Source of the DNA: Auriscalpium vulgare
Taxonomy: Eukaryota > Basidiomycota > Agaricomycetes > Russulales > Auriscalpiaceae
Assembly: GCA_019915015.1 (NCBI GenBank)
Contig: JAHBBC010000017.1
Span: 496,001-560,000, forward strand
Direction: 5' to 3'
DNA length: 64,000 nt
Shown here piece by piece: positions 1-11,413 of this stretch. The notes below the pieces were generated by a model. It was given only the letters and a program-made list of their open reading frames with translations, was not told the origin of the DNA and did no database searches. Numbering within the stretch: position 1 is the first letter of the stretch; every line of letters begins with the position of its first letter. A program made the position numbers and the translations under genes.

Positions 1-997
1 CCAAGTCGGGATTGCTAGGAAGCAGAGGAGGTGTGGGTACAGGAGAGGCAGTTGTAGATGAGGAGAGAGAGAGCAGAGCGAACACAACGCGACTGTGACG
101 TGGCAGCGGCGCGGCGATTGCCGGGGCGCGCTGGTGCGTAAGTACGGGGACGAGAATATATACTATGTACGAGTCCGATGAGAGAGAAAAGAGAAAGGAA
201 AAATGTATGTAGTAAGCTGTAGGCTTACACATGCCCGCGCTTGGTAGACCTGGGTCTACACACAGGTGGTAAATACGCACCAGAGATACATCACAAGTCC
301 TTCAGACTCCAGCACCATGACCATTGTGTGTGCATTGGTTGTAGCTTTCCGACAATATATAATATGTGTGCATTGTATCAGGGAAAAGGCAAGAATCTGA
401 TAGAAAGAGCAAAATGTTTTGTAAGGCACAAGGAGGTAGAAGGTTGATACAAGCTATACACAACTATTATAGATATGCAGCCTTGTAGTCTAGTGGTTGA
501 CGCTCTTAGCCTATATTATGTAAGTTATGAACCATGTGCTGTGGGTTCAATTCCCACTGTGTGTGGATTTTTAGTAATGAAACAGTTGGGCCCGGGTATT
601 GTAGTAGCCGGAGTAGAGAAAAATGACATAGTAAACCGGATCAATTGGCGGTTTGCCCTCGAAAACTACGTCATCTTTCTCTGCACCATGCGTGGGAACT
701 TCTTACCAAAAACGGAAACTGTAGGGCCTCCTATTCTCATCACAGAACAATTCGAATCATATGCATATCTGTGCTATTTAGCTTGCAAAACACAAAATAC
801 TCACAGACACGAGTGTCTTTTGAGATGCAAAGGTGTGAAAAAGCATTGGGCAGAAGCTACTTAGGTAAGAATTACTCAATTAGGCAGGTGGGACGACGCG
901 ACTTGACCGTGGGATATAATTTCCTTTGGTAACGATCCAAACACACATTTTTTGGCCTGACTGGTTAGAGAAAAGAACGATTAAGAGTAATCGTAAC
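1..997. repeat. Repeat copy 1, cut by the window edge
   Basis: This block reads the same, as far as I can compare by eye, as 5070-6066 (offset 5069). The match stops sharply after position 997, where the truncated NLR gene begins; in the other copy it stops after 6066, where a different sequence begins. That fixes the right-hand end of the element at GTAAC. The left end is outside the window. The block has several short open frames, but none shows a recognisable protein. It contains a tRNA-like unit at 477-572. Confidence 0.9.
477..572 (+). other. tRNA-like pol III unit (A box, T arm, T-run)
   Basis: The sequence contains a D-arm/A-box-like TAGTCTAGTGGTT. It is followed by a perfect T arm, GTGGG-TTCAATT-CCCAC, at about 541-557, and a TTTTT run at 568-572 that would end pol III transcription. 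The acceptor stem does not pair well and I cannot assign an anticodon. A degenerate tRNA, or the tRNA-derived head of a SINE-like repeat, fits better than a working tRNA gene. The same unit is present in the second repeat copy. Confidence 0.5.
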
Positions 998-2695
998 ATG
1001 CATATTATGCTTAGTAGTCTTAGAGAGTCTGGTGATTTGCTCATGTTTTTGCCACTGATTGATAGTTGGATAGAGACATCTACACTTGTAAGACGGTGTG
1101 TTCTAGTACGTTCAAGTGAACTAGTTTGGTTCTTTTTCCAGAGACACCACAATTCATGACAACTTGTAGTTTGAGCAAGATAAGCTATCAGTGTCACTGC
1201 CAATGGTAGGCCATCTATAGCCCTCAATAATTGATCAGCATATCTGTCCCATTTTCCAGAGATAGCTTTAAAAAGTTGTATTGACATTTGAAGGCTGACT
1301 GGCTCAAGAGGTGGCATTACTGGCTCAGTCCATTGTATGCAAGAAGGTCTTTCTGTTCCTCTCATAGTCACCAGTAGAGTTATACCAGGCACCTGTACCA
1401 TCCTTTTTAAGAAGGACTCTGCTATATTTCTTTGCAATGAATCCTGTTCCCAGAGTGTTTCAAAGTTGTCCAAGGTGACCAGACAATCAGAGCACTCATT
1501 TAGGTAAGAAAATATGTGTGATTCCAGTAATTGTTCATTTTCACATACAATATCCAATATTTGAGCCAATTTTGCCAGCAGCAAATTAACTGTAGCACAG
1601 GAATCACAGGATACAAAATAGATTTTTTCTTGAAATTTCTTGGTAATATCTGCATGATGCAGAACACCCAGAGATACTGCAGTTTTGCCTATTCCACCAG
1701 GCCCTAGTATTGTTATATTCGCTGGTTGTGACGATGAAGTGATGATGGATACAATCTTTTCGACTTCACAGGATCTCCCACAGAAGCCCTGGGGCAATGG
1801 TGGAAGTGACATATTTGGTCTAGCATAGTGGTATTAGCATATATAGGTTGGAGATTATATGTGATGTTTTACCTCAAGCCTAGTTGATTGATCTACACAG
1901 GCCTACTTTTAGTAAAGATAGCAACTCATATTAAACCACTTACTTGACTTGATGCTGGTTTGAGTCCAGAATGAAAGCCAATATGCATAATCATAGCAGA
2001 CTGAAGAGACTGTTAGAATGATATGATACAAACCATTGGGAAAGATTTCACTTTTGTAGCTTCAAGAATTTCCTTGAGAATCCTACTGCAACTCTGTGTT
2101 TGTCTCAGCATGTCTGAGTGAGACAGAATCATTCGAATTCTGGTCATTCTGGAGTGATTATAAGACTGCAACTGCATCATATGTGTCTTGATCTTTTTCA
2201 GCTCCCTAAGATGCAAAAGGAGCTGCCCATCTTGTTCCAGCTGATAGCAACACAGGGCACTCACTGTTCAAGGGACAGAAGAAGATCAATTAGATCAGTA
2301 GGCATTATGTTTGCTTCAAGGGGGCTTGCATCTGTGCCTGGGGTACACCACTGAAATGTGTGAGCCACCATTTCAGCAGCTCTAGCAAGGTCTTCCATTA
2401 TTTCATCACAGCTGTCATCATATATGACAGATCGCTGTGTATCCCTGCGTGAGATGTATAATTCTTGTTGATGAGACTCAAAGTTACTCACCTCCCTTAT
2501 CTCAGCAATCCTTATAAGAACCCCCGCTACACCCTTGATATATGGCACATTTGCCGCGATCTCTCCGATCTCCTTCAATACAGCAAGATGCGTGGACAAT
2601 GCATAGTCCCCGCGAGCTTGTCTGGGGCTGCCAACTGGAGACATCTTGCTATTGATGACATGCTGATCTGTTCTGATATGAGCCTTCCGGGACAT
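998..2695 (-). pseudogene. NLR-like protein, truncated (NLR1)
   Basis: This is the N-terminal half of a fungal NLR-like gene on the minus strand. The first exon (about 2695-2470) encodes the helical domain seen in NLR2 and NLR3, with LKEIGEIAANVPYIKGVAG, which resembles the MLKL-type N-terminal domain of basidiomycete NLRs. A helical exon follows near 2264-2013, then the NB-ARC exon from about 1819. That exon shows the P-loop GPGGIGKT, a Walker B-like LVTLDNFETLW, a TMRG sensor motif and IDGLPLAVTLIAYLA. The frame runs straight into the flanking repeat at 997/998, so the end of NB-ARC and all TPRs are missing here; they may lie beyond the window. The start at 2695 is the nearest plausible Met. 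Intron borders are approximate. The likely role, sensing non-self and triggering a response, is inferred from the family. Confidence 0.8.
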
Positions 2696-3019
2696 TCTCG
2701 ACTGCTGGTGTCTCACCCTCTGATGAAACAATTTGGCTGCGCAGCCTGACGGGCTTCCGAACTTTGGACAGGAGGGACTTCGGTAGCATTTTCCAAGACT
2801 AGATGTGGCGGGAGAGGACAAGTTGCGAACGCCAATGGCCATCGAATCCGATAGCGCGCCAGATGAGCCACGTGGCCAAACATGTATCGCCACCCCCAAC
2901 CGTCTCACGCCATTGCTTAGCCCGCCCACAGGAGACCCCCAACCGCAGACGGCACTCCATGTCGGTGCCGCGCCTGGCACCTGGCAAGCCATTGGGATCG
3001 AAGAACGGTGCCACCTCAC

Positions 3020-3756
3020 CGGAATCCCCTGTCGACGCTGCTATCCAATCCATGCCCGAAAGTAATTTAGCTCTCAAGTGGTGCAGCGCCGACGATGCGG
3101 CAGACCCCTACGATTGCGGGCACGACCTCGACGCTTTGGCTGCTTTGTGAGTTTTCCATGCTTTGGTCAGATGCGACGGCGTATTAAGGGTTCTGTGTAG
3201 CATGCCCTCAACTATGACATGCAGTCCGACAAGCCTCTCCTTCTGCTGTCAAAGCCCGTTAACAGACGGTCTTATCTTCGAAGAGTTGGTCGCATATCTA
3301 TGATTGCATTTGCTTTGCTTCCCTCCCTCTCGTCGCCATTCTGCACCGTCACAAAGCAAGTGGAGCGCCCGATGGCCGAGTTGGCCGGCGAAACGGTTCA
3401 ATCGTCCTGCTCGACTGCCGGTGGAGCCCGTCGTTGCGTACCAGCGCGTATGCGCAACGCTTTTGGTATGTGACATCCCATGAGATCTGTCCACTTACTT
3501 GACCGTTATCTGTAGATGGCGCTCTATGAGTCGCTCATTCACCCGAGGTGCATACTCAGTCATATGTCGCAGCAGGTGCTCTATCAGACACGACCAGTCC
3601 CCCCAAGCCAGACGGATACCTGTCTCTCCAACACAAAAAACACAAAGAGCTGTTTCTCCTTGTCCGTGTGGCGTGTCTCTGGAACGTGCATGCCGATAGA
3701 CGAAAATCTCTGGTATGTACAATCTCACTTGGGGTTAATGGGCCAATGCACGCATG
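3020..3756. repeat. GC-rich dispersed repeat, paralogous to 61.7-62.15 kb
   Basis: No gene is supported here. From about 3239 the sequence matches 61740 onward in patches: both read CTTCTGCTGTCAAAGCCCGT, both have the CTTTGCTTCCCTCCCT and CGCCATTCTGCACCG stretches, and both have the gCGCCCGATGG region. The match continues to about 3600 (against about 62140) and then fades. The part from 2760 to 3020 overlaps the 5' flank of NLR1. Several short frames exist, but none has family features. Confidence 0.6.
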
Positions 3757-5069
3757 GCAGTACAATTACTCTTAATCATTTAGGGGGGAGGGGGGCTTGG
3801 CCATCCAACATACAACTGACTGCCTGGTATGGTTATGTTGTTTTGAATATGTTGCAGATATAATACTTGGGGTTAATGGCTCTGGCTCTGCTTGCAGGAA
3901 AGTGACTCTATGATGTATTGGAATGTCAGGACAAAGTTGTGGTGTTGGGCACCCACATGTAGTAGGGTGGTAATGTCACATGTGTCCGAAACCAGATCCC
4001 TACTAGAGCACTAAAGAGGATATTGTAATGTGTGTGAGCAAGTGTCAGGATCCCAAAGACGAACAGAGTGTTTCATATGTGCGTGGGGTGTGTGATTGGA
4101 GGTGATGATCGGAATGTGCAAGCGTTTGGAGAATTATCAACGGGAGTCCAGACGTAAGAACACATGATGCAAGTAACTGTGAGTGATCAGACACTGTGTG
4201 TATGACCATTAAAGATAAAGAGACCAGTGAGGGGCAGTGCAAGCACATGGGGAATGGTCTGTACTGTCAAGAAGTGTGGGAGAGGTGTCCTACAGTGTGG
4301 GACAAGACAATATGAATATAATTGAACACAATGGAGACGCAGCGAGCAATAGAATGCGCTCCGATATGGGATAGGTTGTAAGCAAGTGCTGCAATGTTGG
4401 AACACTGCAATTGTTCAGAGGAATGTACTGGAATGGTGTGTGCAACGGTCAGAGCAGTGGAGCAATAATTGGAGCACTGGCGCAATCACAGAACAATCTA
4501 GATCAGAGAAATGTGGTGTAAGCTCAAGAGCTAAGCTGGACAATGGATGGAGGATAATGGCGCAAACTATAGAGGTACCCGGCAGTCACAGAGTTATTGG
4601 AGCGGTGTGGCGAACATGTTCTAACAACAATCTCGACAATAAAAATGTCATATGAAATCCCGCCAAGTTGTGACAGCTGTGAGAGGATGCTATGCTTGAG
4701 GTCATGTGGATGCAGTTGAAACAATGTGCAAGTGGTCGGATGACTGTGTGTGGGGTGTGCAACTGAGTTGATGGTCTGAGTGTGGTGTCCAAGGTATGAT
4801 TCCGATCGCCCAAATGCCCTGCGAGACTCCAAAGGTCAGAACTCTGGCTTCAATCTTGCAAGAATTCAGAGAGACTATATCGGGTGGTTGGAGCTCATGT
4901 GTGTGACTCTCCAACCTCCAGAATTGCATGACTGTTAACTTGTCAAAAGTGCGAAAATTGGTGAAGAATTGTATCGGAGCGCGGAGTGAGGCTTATCATT
5001 GGTCACATGCTGGAGACCGCCGTGCGGCGGAAACACTCAAAGACAAGAATCAGGCGACGCAGATAGGAA

Positions 5070-6066
5070 CCAAGTCGGGATTGCTAGGAAGCAGAGGAGG
5101 TGTGGGTACAGGAGAGGCAGTTGTAGATGAGGAGAGAGAGAGCAGAGCGAACACAACGCGACTGTGACGTGGCAGCGGCGCGGCGATTGCCGGGGCGCGC
5201 TGGTGCGTAAGTACGGGGACGAGAATATATACTATGTACGAGTCCGATGAGAGAGAAAAGAGAAAGGAAAAATGTATGTAGTAAGCTGTAGGCTTACACA
5301 TGCCCGCGCTTGGTAGACCTGGGTCTACACACAGGTGGTAAATACGCACCAGAGATACATCACAAGTCCTTCAGACTCCAGCACCATGACCATTGTGTGT
5401 GCATTGGTTGTAGCTTTCCGACAATATATAATATGTGTGCATTGTATCAGGGAAAAGGCAAGAATCTGATAGAAAGAGCAAAATGTTTTGTAAGGCACAA
5501 GGAGGTAGAAGGTTGATACAAGCTATACACAACTATTATAGATATGCAGCCTTGTAGTCTAGTGGTTGACGCTCTTAGCCTATATTATGTAAGTTATGAA
5601 CCATGTGCTGTGGGTTCAATTCCCACTGTGTGTGGATTTTTAGTAATGAAACAGTTGGGCCCGGGTATTGTAGTAGCCGGAGTAGAGAAAAATGACATAG
5701 TAAACCGGATCAATTGGCGGTTTGCCCTCGAAAACTACGTCATCTTTCTCTGCACCATGCGTGGGAACTTCTTACCAAAAACGGAAACTGTAGGGCCTCC
5801 TATTCTCATCACAGAACAATTCGAATCATATGCATATCTGTGCTATTTAGCTTGCAAAACACAAAATACTCACAGACACGAGTGTCTTTTGAGATGCAAA
5901 GGTGTGAAAAAGCATTGGGCAGAAGCTACTTAGGTAAGAATTACTCAATTAGGCAGGTGGGACGACGCGACTTGACCGTGGGATATAATTTCCTTTGGTA
6001 ACGATCCAAACACACATTTTTTGGCCTGACTGGTTAGAGAAAAGAACGATTAAGAGTAATCGTAAC
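5070..6066. repeat. Repeat copy 2 of block 1-997
   Basis: It appears identical to 1-997 over the full 997 bases. It ends at 6066, immediately before a sequence that matches 62279 onward. Confidence 0.9.
5546..5641 (+). other. tRNA-like pol III unit, second copy
   Basis: This is the same sequence as 477-572: a D-arm/A-box-like segment, the perfect T arm GTGGG-TTCAATT-CCCAC, and a TTTTT terminator. Confidence 0.5.
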
Positions 6067-7240
6067 GAATCTGTCTTCGTGCGCGAGGAGGCAGGATCCG
6101 ATGGACTACGCCCGCTGACTTCATTTGAAGGCATCTCCACCGCGTCGTCGTCTTCCTCAACCCACGCCCGCCACGCATGCACCCCGCCCGCGCGCTTCGC
6201 ACCTAGTGGCGCGACCCGCTCGCGCCCCATGTTCTGGCCGAGCCAGCTAGCCCGTACGTCTTCTCCTGTTGCCATTCACGCGCCGAGAGAGATGCTGATG
6301 TGTGTCCTGCAGTACCTGTCCATCCTCATTCCGTGTAACTGCGGGCCGATAGAGCGCCATCTCTGTTTCCCCTGTACGTGCGCCACCTTTCACATAATCT
6401 GCCGCTCGCTGACTTTCTAACGACGCAGAGGGCGGGCAACGGCTATTCGATCTCGAGCATCATGCAGGCCGAGCGTATAGCACTGCTGCACTCCGGCGAA
6501 CCTGCTCAACGTTCTCGGCATGCGTGCGACGGTGAAAGATGCGGCGCGGCTGAGATTCGAGCACGGCGGCGCTCATCCAATCCAAGCTGCTCGTCGATGG
6601 TACGAGTTCCTTCTTATTTCGCTATCTCTCGGCTGACCGCGTCTTTGGACTTGACGCAGGTTAGCCTTGCTCATGTGCGTCAAGAGTCAAGATTATCGCA
6701 ACAGCAACAAGCTGTGCGCCACGCCTTCAATACGGGACGCACCGCTGCCTGCAGCTTCCCCGGGGACACCGCCCCGACTCTCCAGCGCTTCACCTGCCAG
6801 TCAGCTGAACATATATGCGCGCCGCCCAACCTCTCGTCTCCCAGCTTCGGCTGCACCGTCCGCGGACAATGCCCTATGCCAAGCTCGCCGTGCACGCACC
6901 GAGGCGTTGGATGGACTTCGATGGCGGGTACTATCAACGTGCCTCGCTGCAGGCCGTGCCGCCACCCGACAGGTGGGGGGTTGTCGCGCCAGAATCCACC
7001 TATCAGATGTATAGTCCGCACGCAATCGCCACGCACAACTGGACACTGAAGACACTCCTGCATTCTCGTCCGTCCACCGGCATCTCCATGCGCATACACC
7101 TGCCTCAACCTGCGCCGCGTCGATGCGCTCGTCTCTCGACTTGGGCGAGGCTGCGACTGCCGGCGTGCGGCACGTATGCCACGGTTAGATGAGATCGCGG
7201 CGTATGGGAGGATGTAGGCGCGGGGGTTGCACTGCGCCAT
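6067..7240. repeat. Dispersed GC-rich repeat, paralogous to 62279-63330
   Basis: The sequence closely follows 62279-63330 in the same orientation. Shared stretches include GAGATGCTGATGTGTGTCCT, GCGGGCCGATAGAGCGCCAT and GCATCTCCATGCGCATACAC. Parts recur near 20370 and 24000, for example the TAGATGAGATCGCGGCGTA stretch at 7187 and 20380. Open frames of up to about 220 codons occur in several phases, but none has recognisable motifs, and the two copies differ by small indels. I see no supported gene. Confidence 0.7.
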
Positions 7241-7450
7241 AGTTTGAAGCGCTCGCGATTCGCTGGTCGTGATTTTTCAGGTACAGCTTGGCACCGATAC
7301 TCTTAAATGAACCAGGGCAATACATTGTTTCTCTGCGCGGACGGTGGACGGCATGAGCTAGACTACGGTACACAGAGGTTTGAAGGGGGGTCGTACGACC
7401 GCGCGATCATACAGTAACCGAGCCAATGTTCCTGCAGGTTGCACCGTTCG
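7241..7450. repeat. Short repeat shared with 22361-22545
   Basis: Patches of both blocks match, including AGTGCTCGCGATTTGCTCGTC (with changes) and the GGACGGCATGAG...ACGGTACACAGAGG segment. One block lies downstream of the ABM-like gene and the other downstream of the LysM gene. No coding function is assigned. Confidence 0.5.
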
Positions 7451-7539
7451 TCAGCAACAGCATGCCATCTAAATATAATCACAGAGCACTTACAATGGTA
7501 TATACAAACGGCCGATCTACTACACCGTGACGTCTAATT

Positions 7540-8341
7540 TCAGGTATGCCTCTCTAGGTGGACGCGCATCATCTGAAGGTCCTGCAGCTCGCCTATCATA
7601 GACTCTGCAAGTTCTGCATAGATCTCTCCAAGCTCGAGCTTAACGTGGTCCTGTTCCTAGGTCATCAGCAACAGACGCATGCTAGCAGATATTTTCAGAG
7701 CACGCGCCTCAAGCGACCTCCAGCCAGCTATGTAGAAGCCCCGGTTTCTCGACTCCAGCGACGGACCCCATGCGCAGCCGTACAAGCCCTCGGGACGAAT
7801 GATCGCCCGCATACCTTCGCAAAATGCCGTCACCTTCCTCTCTGTATCCTCCCGCACTTCATCGGATGTCAGATAGATGCTGACATTGGTCATCGGCGCG
7901 TCAAAAATGGCGGTGGGAGGGTGGTTGTCGACAACGTGGACGTGCATAACGTTGATGGGACCATCAGAGAGTTCTTGAATCTGCGCGACGAAGGATGGGT
8001 ATGTGGGTTCGGCCTCGAGCACACCGTGGGCTTCGCGGGAGTCCCACACTGTGTCCGCCGGCGAGGCAGTGAGCGAGACCGGAGAGGACAATGACGACTT
8101 GCTCACAAAGGAACCAAAGGAGCGTAAACGGCTTGTCGAACATCTGCCCCCAATATTGTCCATCCAGACCCTTGCCTCTAGCGCGTCCTCAGTACAGCAG
8201 TTCGGTCAATGTGCATGAGTCATTTGCCACGCACCGATGTCTCTCGGCATAGTCGCGGCATGCCTTGAAGAGTGCCGGGTCCGATTTAAACTTGTCGTTC
8301 ACACGGAACGTGACAACTTCGACAACCGGGATTGGGGACAT
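7540..8341 (-). CDS. ABM-like (dimeric alpha/beta barrel) protein
   Basis: This is a multi-exon minus-strand gene. It starts at ATG 8341 with MSPIPVVEVVTFRVNDKF, followed by GQMFDKPFTLLW, then the long exon with EPTYPSFVAQIQEL. Later come EGLYGCAWGPSLESRNRG and FYIAGWRSLE. The pattern of a valine-rich first strand, a W-x-S-x-E-x-H-like site and the GxWGP...GWxSxE block is that of basidiomycete proteins related to antibiotic-biosynthesis monooxygenases. Two introns (GTGCGT and GTGAGC donors) keep the frame. The last exon probably begins EQDHVKLELGE and ends at 7540, but I could not find a clean donor after WRSLE, where a stop appears at about 7657. The 3' end may therefore be damaged. No substrate can be named. 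Confidence 0.55.
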
Positions 8342-8349
8342 AATGCCTT

Positions 8350-10040
8350 GCCAGCAATGAAGAAGTGGAGGTTGAGAGATGGGGGGGAAATCAAGGCAAA
8401 TTACCCGACTGACATCCCGTCAAGGCGCCTGCAGTGCCATGCGTTTGGGCGCTCTGTTCATCTATTACGCCATAGATTCGGTATTGGCAGGTAGGCTCGT
8501 TGATCGCATGGAATCGTCCCCTAACCATCTGTAGGTCTCTCCGCTCGCCAACATATCTGTCCGCGAGAATGTTACATTGACCGCCGGCGAGAGCCTAGAG
8601 ACCGCCTAGAGACCACCAAGTACACCACCAGTTCTGCGGCTACCCAGATGAGACAAAATCCGGCGGAGTACGCGCCACCATATGGAGAAATGGGTCACCC
8701 AAAGGCACGAGCTGCGTCAGAAGACCAGATTCCCCATCGGCTGGCAATAAAGCTATGCAAAGGATTTGATCGGTGCCGCATGTTCGTACCAGGAATGATG
8801 CACTGGCCAGGAATTGAATTACGCAGCGCAGCGCCGCACCAGGACTGGCCCAAATCCCGCGCAGCGTCTGAGATGGGACAGATTCTTTTGGAGTACCAGC
8901 ACCCCGGTAACATCTGCTATGGGCGACAGTGCATGGACGCCCAGGATAAGAGGGACACGATACTGGAGACGATATGTGTATCGTTGAAGCGAGCCCTTAG
9001 GAACAAGCCAAGACAAAAACAAATTCGGGGGCAGCCAGAAAATGTGGGTTCAAGAGTCGGTGGCTGGCAAGGTAACGGTCAGGCAAAGTATGCCGCAAGA
9101 AGTCAGAGTCGAGCTCTGACTCGGAGGAGGCGAAAGCTCACCTCCGCACCAAAATAACTCCCTCGGTCTCTAGAGTCTACACGCGATCCTGCAATCATGG
9201 CCCTGATGCGCTAGTTGAGTCGCTCAGTGGATAGATATTAGAGAGCGGTGTCGCCACTCGGCATCATGATGTAATAAGTCAGCTGGCAGATTCACGGACG
9301 GCATGTAGAAGAGGACATCTCCTACAGATCGAGTAGTGTCACTGTCAAAAGTCAGCTACGGAGACTGCACTGGCGCACTGCGCTCAGTGCTGGACTCGAG
9401 CTGGTCTCACAGATTTTGCGCCCAGGGATCATCTGAGCATAGTCAATTTACACCCCCGCAGCTGGGATATCTGCACATAGACATCGGCATTGCGAAATAG
9501 TGGCAAATACACACCGGCGAGTATGAACATGACGGCTGGGAAAACCGTACTCTTCGGACGAACCACTGCTCCATATCTACGCGCACCACGCCCATCGAGC
9601 TCTGCCCGGGGCATCGACGGAATCAACCCTCTCCGCACGACGTCGCGCATGCGGGCTTCAGGCGCGCGGTGGCAGGAGAGTTCTCCTTCTGCGAGTCGTC
9701 GTCGTGGACGACGTGTTGTGTCCTGCGCGGCATGAAATGGCGGGTGCACGCCGGGGAGGTGATGGGGGTCGCGGTCGGAGCAAAGTGTCGCGTTGTTTGG
9801 CGCCCCGGGAACTCTCCAGCTCCCTTGTGGACGAAGTGTGCTATTGTCATAGCTAGCAGTGATCACCTCAGCCAGGGATCTCATGCCCATATGTCCCGCC
9901 ATGAGTCTACGACGTTTACGGACATGGCTCGAAGGCTTGTCTCTAGCTCGGAGCATACAACGGTAAGGCTCTGAGGTTAGTAGAATGCATGCGCGCGTAG
10001 TAGAGATGCGCAGTCACCTTTGCGTGCATGGGCACAATCC
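8350..10040. other. No recognisable gene
   Basis: The longest frames are 8648-9157 on the plus strand (169 codons, basic and Q/R-rich) and 9429-9956 on the minus strand (175 codons). The latter has a short hydrophobic stretch, FPAVMFILAGVYLPLF. Neither shows a known family or an exon series. Both may be decayed gene fragments. Confidence 0.4.
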
Positions 10041-10041
10041 C

Positions 10042-10245
10042 TACACCTGTGCGAGATGTGTTCGGTTCCAGAGCCTGTCCTCTCTAGCTTCCTCTACACT
10101 TAGTGTCACGGCGACTTCGACACCTAGGATAGGATAGGATAGGATTCCTATCCTACACCTGTGCGAGATGCGTTCGGTTCCAGAGCCTGTCCTCTCCAGC
10201 TCCTCTACATTCGGTGTCACGGCGCCTTCGACACCTAGGCATGCG
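10042..10245. repeat. About 85-bp duplication separated by an (AGGAT)n tract
   Basis: Two copies of a segment starting CACCTGTGCGAGATG and ending TTCGACACCTAGG begin at about 10043 and 10156. A short AGGAT microsatellite (10127-10150) lies between them. The copies differ at a few bases. Confidence 0.8.
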
Positions 10246-11404
10246 TCCGCCTGCGCTGCCTCTGTCGCACTGCGGCCGCTGCGGCGTGGTGGTCCCACGC
10301 GCGGATCCTCATGCTCGCCTGTAGGTCATTCTTCACTTGCCCACCTTCACGTCAATTCACCTTTGGTTGTATTACACTTCAGCGTACAATACTATGTCCA
10401 TCATTCTCACACACCGTCCGCTATCATCCTCTCCGGGTGTTCGACATACCCTCTCCACGTCTCGACGAACGCGGCCAGCTCCGCGCCCTCCACGACCCTA
10501 TGATCCGCCGCCCAGCTCACGCCCATCTTGAGCCTGCGCTCCCCGCTCCCGTCCCCGCGGTCGACGTCCCACACCCAGCGCGCGCGCCCGAGCGCGACGA
10601 TCGCGACGCCGCCGCCGGGCACGAGCACGGGCATGGCTGCCTCGCCCGCGCCGAGCGCACCGACGTTCGACACGGTCAGTGTACCGCCGCGCCGCGGGAG
10701 CTCCGCGGGCGTCAGCGCGCTGGGCACCTGCCGCCCGAGGTGCGCGAGGTGCTTGAGCTGCGATGCGAGCGCGTACGCGGAATGCGTGTCCGCGGCCTTG
10801 AGTACGGGCGTGTAGAGCCCCGTCGGCGTGGAAAGCGCGATGCAGATGTCGGCGTGCGGGCGGATGGTGAGCGTGGGCTTTGCGTTGGGCGCGGGCGGCG
10901 TGACGTCCCACCCGTCTTCTCACCAGCACCAGCAGAAGTATCCTGCCCGCCGGCAAGGTACCGCTCGACGTCCGCCTTCTCGACGCGGCCGCCCTTCCCG
11001 CTGCCCGGCGCGAGCAGCGCGAGGTCCACGCCGCTCTGGCGTGCGAAGTGCCGCACCGCGGGCAGCGCGCGCACGTCTACCTCCGCCGCGGGCGTCGCGA
11101 GCTGGGCGGGGTCCATGGGGTGTCGTCTGCGCTCCGGCGCTGGCGAGGACGCGGGCGCGGGCGTGGGCGTGGGGGTAGCGGGGGCTGGGGCGGGGTGGGG
11201 GTCGGGAGCTGATGCCTGGTGAGCGGGCGCGTCGGCGGCGTCCTCGTCGACCTCGATGACGCACAGGTCCCCGCCAACCTTGGCGACCTCGCCCTCCTTG
11301 ACGAGGATCTCCGCGATGGTGCCGTCGTACGGGCTAGTGATCTCGACGCTCGCCTTGTCGCTCTGAACCTCGCACAGCGGCTCGAACGCGCCCACCGCGC
11401 CCCG

Positions 11405-11413
11405 CTCCGCCAC
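11405..11413. repeat. 9-bp target duplication, left
   Basis: CTCCGCCAC (plus strand) lies directly outside the left MITE end and is repeated exactly at 12339-12347. Confidence 0.9.

Larger units (their letters stand above)
3757..6066. mobile_element. Putative complete copy of the repeat-1 transposon
   Basis: The right end at 6066 is fixed by comparison with the copy at 1-997. Its terminal sequence, read inward, is GTTACGATTACTCTTAATCG. At 3757 a near match in the opposite orientation reads GTACAATTACTCTTAATCAT, giving a candidate terminal inverted repeat of about 20 bp and an element of about 2.3 kb. I found no clear target duplication. The interior is non-coding as far as I can see; 3900-5069 is AT-rich with many short GTG/CA tracts. 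It is probably a non-autonomous element. The left boundary is the weak point. Confidence 0.5.

Noticed and set aside
475..864. Open frames of 95-129 codons within the repeat (and the copy at 5544-5933)
   Set aside because: They overlap the tRNA-like unit and show no family features.
1..6066. LTR retrotransposon with the two 997-bp repeats as LTRs
   Set aside because: The interior holds an NLR gene fragment and no gag, protease, reverse transcriptase or integrase. The ends are not TG...CA, and inverted ends near 3757 and 6066 point to a DNA element.
10311..11222. A 303-codon plus-strand frame
   Set aside because: It is antisense to the E2 pseudogene. The minus strand carries lipoyl and catalytic motifs.
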